Assembly (NCBI GenBank): GCA_023386155.1 | Contig: JAEWKH010000124.1 | Coordinates: 1-6,490, forward strand | Direction of reading: 5' to 3' | Origin: Pseudomonadota bacterium | Lineage (GTDB): Bacteria; Pseudomonadota; Alphaproteobacteria; Rhizobiales; Beijerinckiaceae | Length of the DNA: 6,490 nt | Part shown: positions 5,880-6,490 of the stretch, one piece after another | Position numbering within the stretch: position 1 is the first letter of the stretch | Layout of the letters: each line of letters begins with the position of its first letter | Program-made: the position numbers and the translations under genes | The notes under the pieces: model-generated | The model's database searches: none | The model's input: the letters and a program-made list of their open reading frames with translations, nothing else | Told to the model about the DNA's origin: nothing

Positions 5880-6311
5880 CGGCACTCACCCCTTCGCTCA
5901 GGCGGGCCATGCGGCCAGCGCTCCGAGGCACAGCTTCTGCGCGGTTCGGCCGGGCTTGGCAAGGTCTTCGTCCCTCTAGGAGGGAATGGCGTGGCAGGCG
6001 CATGTGCGGTCGTCCATGTCAAAGATCCAGTCCCTTGGAGCCAACACCTTCAGGCCCGGCGCCTTGCGGGGCCGGGCTTGAAGGGTCGAGGGGAGGTGCG
6101 AGGGCAACCGGCTCGATGGGTATGGGTGAAGTGGAAGAGCCGGCGGGCGCCTCGCACGCGGGATTTTTAGGCGTTTCGACTTGGACCCGCACAAGGCTGC
6201 CAAGGGCCTCCTGCCCGGGCGGCTGCGTACGCCGCCCGGCAGGCCCGCTCCCTGCCCCGACACTCGTGACGCCTCGCGAAGCGCGTCCCTCGTCGGGCGG
6301 GGATGGGCAAT
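5880..6311 (-). other. Long structured leader/intergenic region upstream of ABC operon
   Basis: There is no convincing gene on either strand; the open frame at 5976-6263 (-) is rich in Pro/Arg and looks like GC-driven noise. The region carries a near-continuous series of hairpins: 6256-6297 (CCCGAC/GTCGGG enclosing GACGC/GCGTC); 6210-6243 (13 pairs, one bulge); 6158-6190 (GCGGG/CCCGC); 6096-6157 (8 outer and 7 inner pairs, 22-base loop); 6047-6084 (14 pairs); 5971-5985 (TCCCTC-TAG-GAGGGA); and 5923-5949 (GCACAG-CTT-CTGCGC inside CCGA/TCGG). A minus-strand promoter at 6312-6340 would transcribe all of it as a 5' leader of about 425 bases or as a separate RNA. I see no TPP, FMN, cobalamin or SAM riboswitch core. 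High GC inflates apparent pairing. Confidence 0.4.
5976..6017 (-). CDS. Possible 13-residue leader peptide (uORF)
   Basis: ATG at 6017 opens a 13-codon frame, MDDRTCACHAIPS, ending in a TAG that lies in the loop of the 5971-5985 inverted repeat. It lies 96 bases upstream of the binding-protein start, with a Cys-x-Cys pair in the middle and a further small hairpin (5928-5942) before the gene. An AAGGGA string exists upstream, but about 13 bases from the ATG, further than ideal. If real it could sense cysteine supply for a sulfur-compound transporter, but this is speculative; short frames of this length arise by chance. Confidence 0.2.
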   Translation of the reverse strand: MDDRTCACHAIPS

Positions 6312-6340
6312 GATATAGCCGAGCTTGCCCTGCCTGTCAA
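6312..6340 (-). promoter_or_regulatory. Sigma-70-type promoter facing the ABC operon
   Basis: On the minus strand TTGACA (6340-6335) is a perfect -35 box, followed by a 17-base spacer and TATATC (6317-6312) as the -10, placing the transcript start near 6305. It is the best promoter match in the window and reads into the structured leader and then the binding-protein gene. The -35 directly abuts the LexA-type box. Confidence 0.65.
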
Positions 6341-6355
6341 GAACAAAGTGAGAAC
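6341..6355. promoter_or_regulatory. LexA-type (SOS) box, GTTC-N7-GTTC
   Basis: The plus strand reads GAACAAAGTGAGAAC; the minus strand reads GTTCTCACTTTGTTC, a perfect match to the direct-repeat LexA site GTTC-N7-GTTC known in Alphaproteobacteria. It immediately precedes the -35 of the minus-strand promoter, close enough for bound LexA to block RNA polymerase. A divergent gene beyond 6490 could also be a target, although no clear plus-strand promoter is visible and repeats intervene. Confidence 0.6.
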
Positions 6356-6380
6356 ATTATCCCCAGGCGGGCCGAAAAGC

Positions 6381-6485
6381 CCTCCTCCCCCTTGTGGGGA
6401 GGAGCTGGAGGTGGGGGTGTGGGCGATAGTCTATAAAAGTCAGGCGCGACGGTGCCGTAGCCTCACCTCTCCCATGGGGAGAGGT
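6381..6485. repeat. Mosaic of two inverted palindromic intergenic repeats
   Basis: The first unit has arms CTCCTCCCC (6382-6390) and GGGGAGGAG (6396-6404) with loop CTTGT, then GGAGGTGGGGGTG. The second has arms ACCTCTCCC (6465-6473) and GGGAGAGGT (6477-6485) with loop ATG, preceded by CCTC. The second unit read on the minus strand resembles the first (CCTC-rich arm, GGGGAGG arm, then a GTGAGG-like tail), so they are related copies in opposite orientation about 60 bases apart. From memory, such CCTCTCCC/GGGAGAGG elements are very common between genes in Hyphomicrobiales. The composite may continue beyond the window. Confidence 0.7.
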
Positions 6486-6490
6486 CGAGC

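Noticed and set aside
5994..6022. Second TTGACA (6022-6017, minus strand) as a nearer promoter for the binding-protein gene
   Set aside because: At 16-18 bases downstream the sequence is GC-only (CCTGCC/GCCTGC) with no resemblance to a -10 box.
5986..6081. Plus-strand 31-codon frame preceded by AGGAGGGA
   Set aside because: The Shine-Dalgarno-like string is too close to the ATG and is part of the 5971-5985 inverted repeat; the frame has no recognisable product and ends inside a hairpin.
5073..6170. Plus-strand open frame of 365 codons opposite the binding protein
   Set aside because: It is antisense to a well-supported substrate-binding protein, and its translation is a low-complexity mix of H, G, L, E and R without family motifs.
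6210..6262. FMN riboswitch-like string (TCGGGGCAGGG and later GGGCGGCG on the minus strand)
   Set aside because: The conserved GTGAAATTCCC and the 3' RFN blocks are missing; the similarity is limited to GC-rich stretches.
5976..6263. Minus-strand 95-residue open frame beginning with GTG
   Set aside because: It is Pro/Arg-rich, matches no recognisable family, overlaps the strong hairpins and has no clear ribosome-binding site. At most its last 13 codons are considered as a possible leader peptide.

Overview
The window is GC-rich DNA from an alphaproteobacterium, most likely order Hyphomicrobiales (rhizobial/Methylobacteriaceae-like). The evidence is the protein families, a GTTC-N7-GTTC site of the alphaproteobacterial LexA type, and two kinds of intergenic palindrome familiar from that order. 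Genus is not resolvable by eye. Every complete gene is on the minus strand; the only plus-strand gene is the 3' end of an AraC-type regulator at the left edge.

Layout, left to right: tail of an AraC-family regulator (1-212, +); a D-2-hydroxyacid dehydrogenase of the glyoxylate/hydroxypyruvate reductase type (246-1211, -); a stand-alone TfoX C-terminal-domain protein (1236-1538, -) whose GTG start overlaps the end of an EamA/DMT-family exporter (1535-2458, -); a MarR-family regulator (2538-3068, -) with its own likely promoter; a dispersed palindrome (3157-3201); a three-gene NitT/TauT-type ABC importer in the order substrate-binding protein (4875-5879), ATPase (4059-4844), permease (3217-4059), all minus; and a gene-free 611-base stretch (5880-6490).

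The ABC genes form a tight operon: the ATPase stop and permease start share a base (TGATG), and 30 bases holding a strong hairpin separate the binding protein from the ATPase. The substrate cannot be read from sequence; the family takes up small anionic or heterocyclic compounds such as taurine, sulfonates, nitrate and thiamine or riboflavin precursors. MarR, EamA, TfoX-C and the dehydrogenase lie in the same direction and may be partly co-transcribed.

The most unusual part is 5880-6360. A near-consensus sigma-70 promoter (TTGACA, 17 bases, TATATC) fires on the minus strand toward the ABC operon and is abutted by a perfect GAAC-N7-GAAC LexA-type box. Between it and the binding-protein gene lies a leader of about 425 bases with no convincing gene but a run of long hairpins and a possible 13-residue Cys-containing peptide. 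It could be a LexA-controlled RNA or a structured regulatory leader. It matches no riboswitch class I recognise. The right end (6381-6485) holds two inverted palindromic repeat units.
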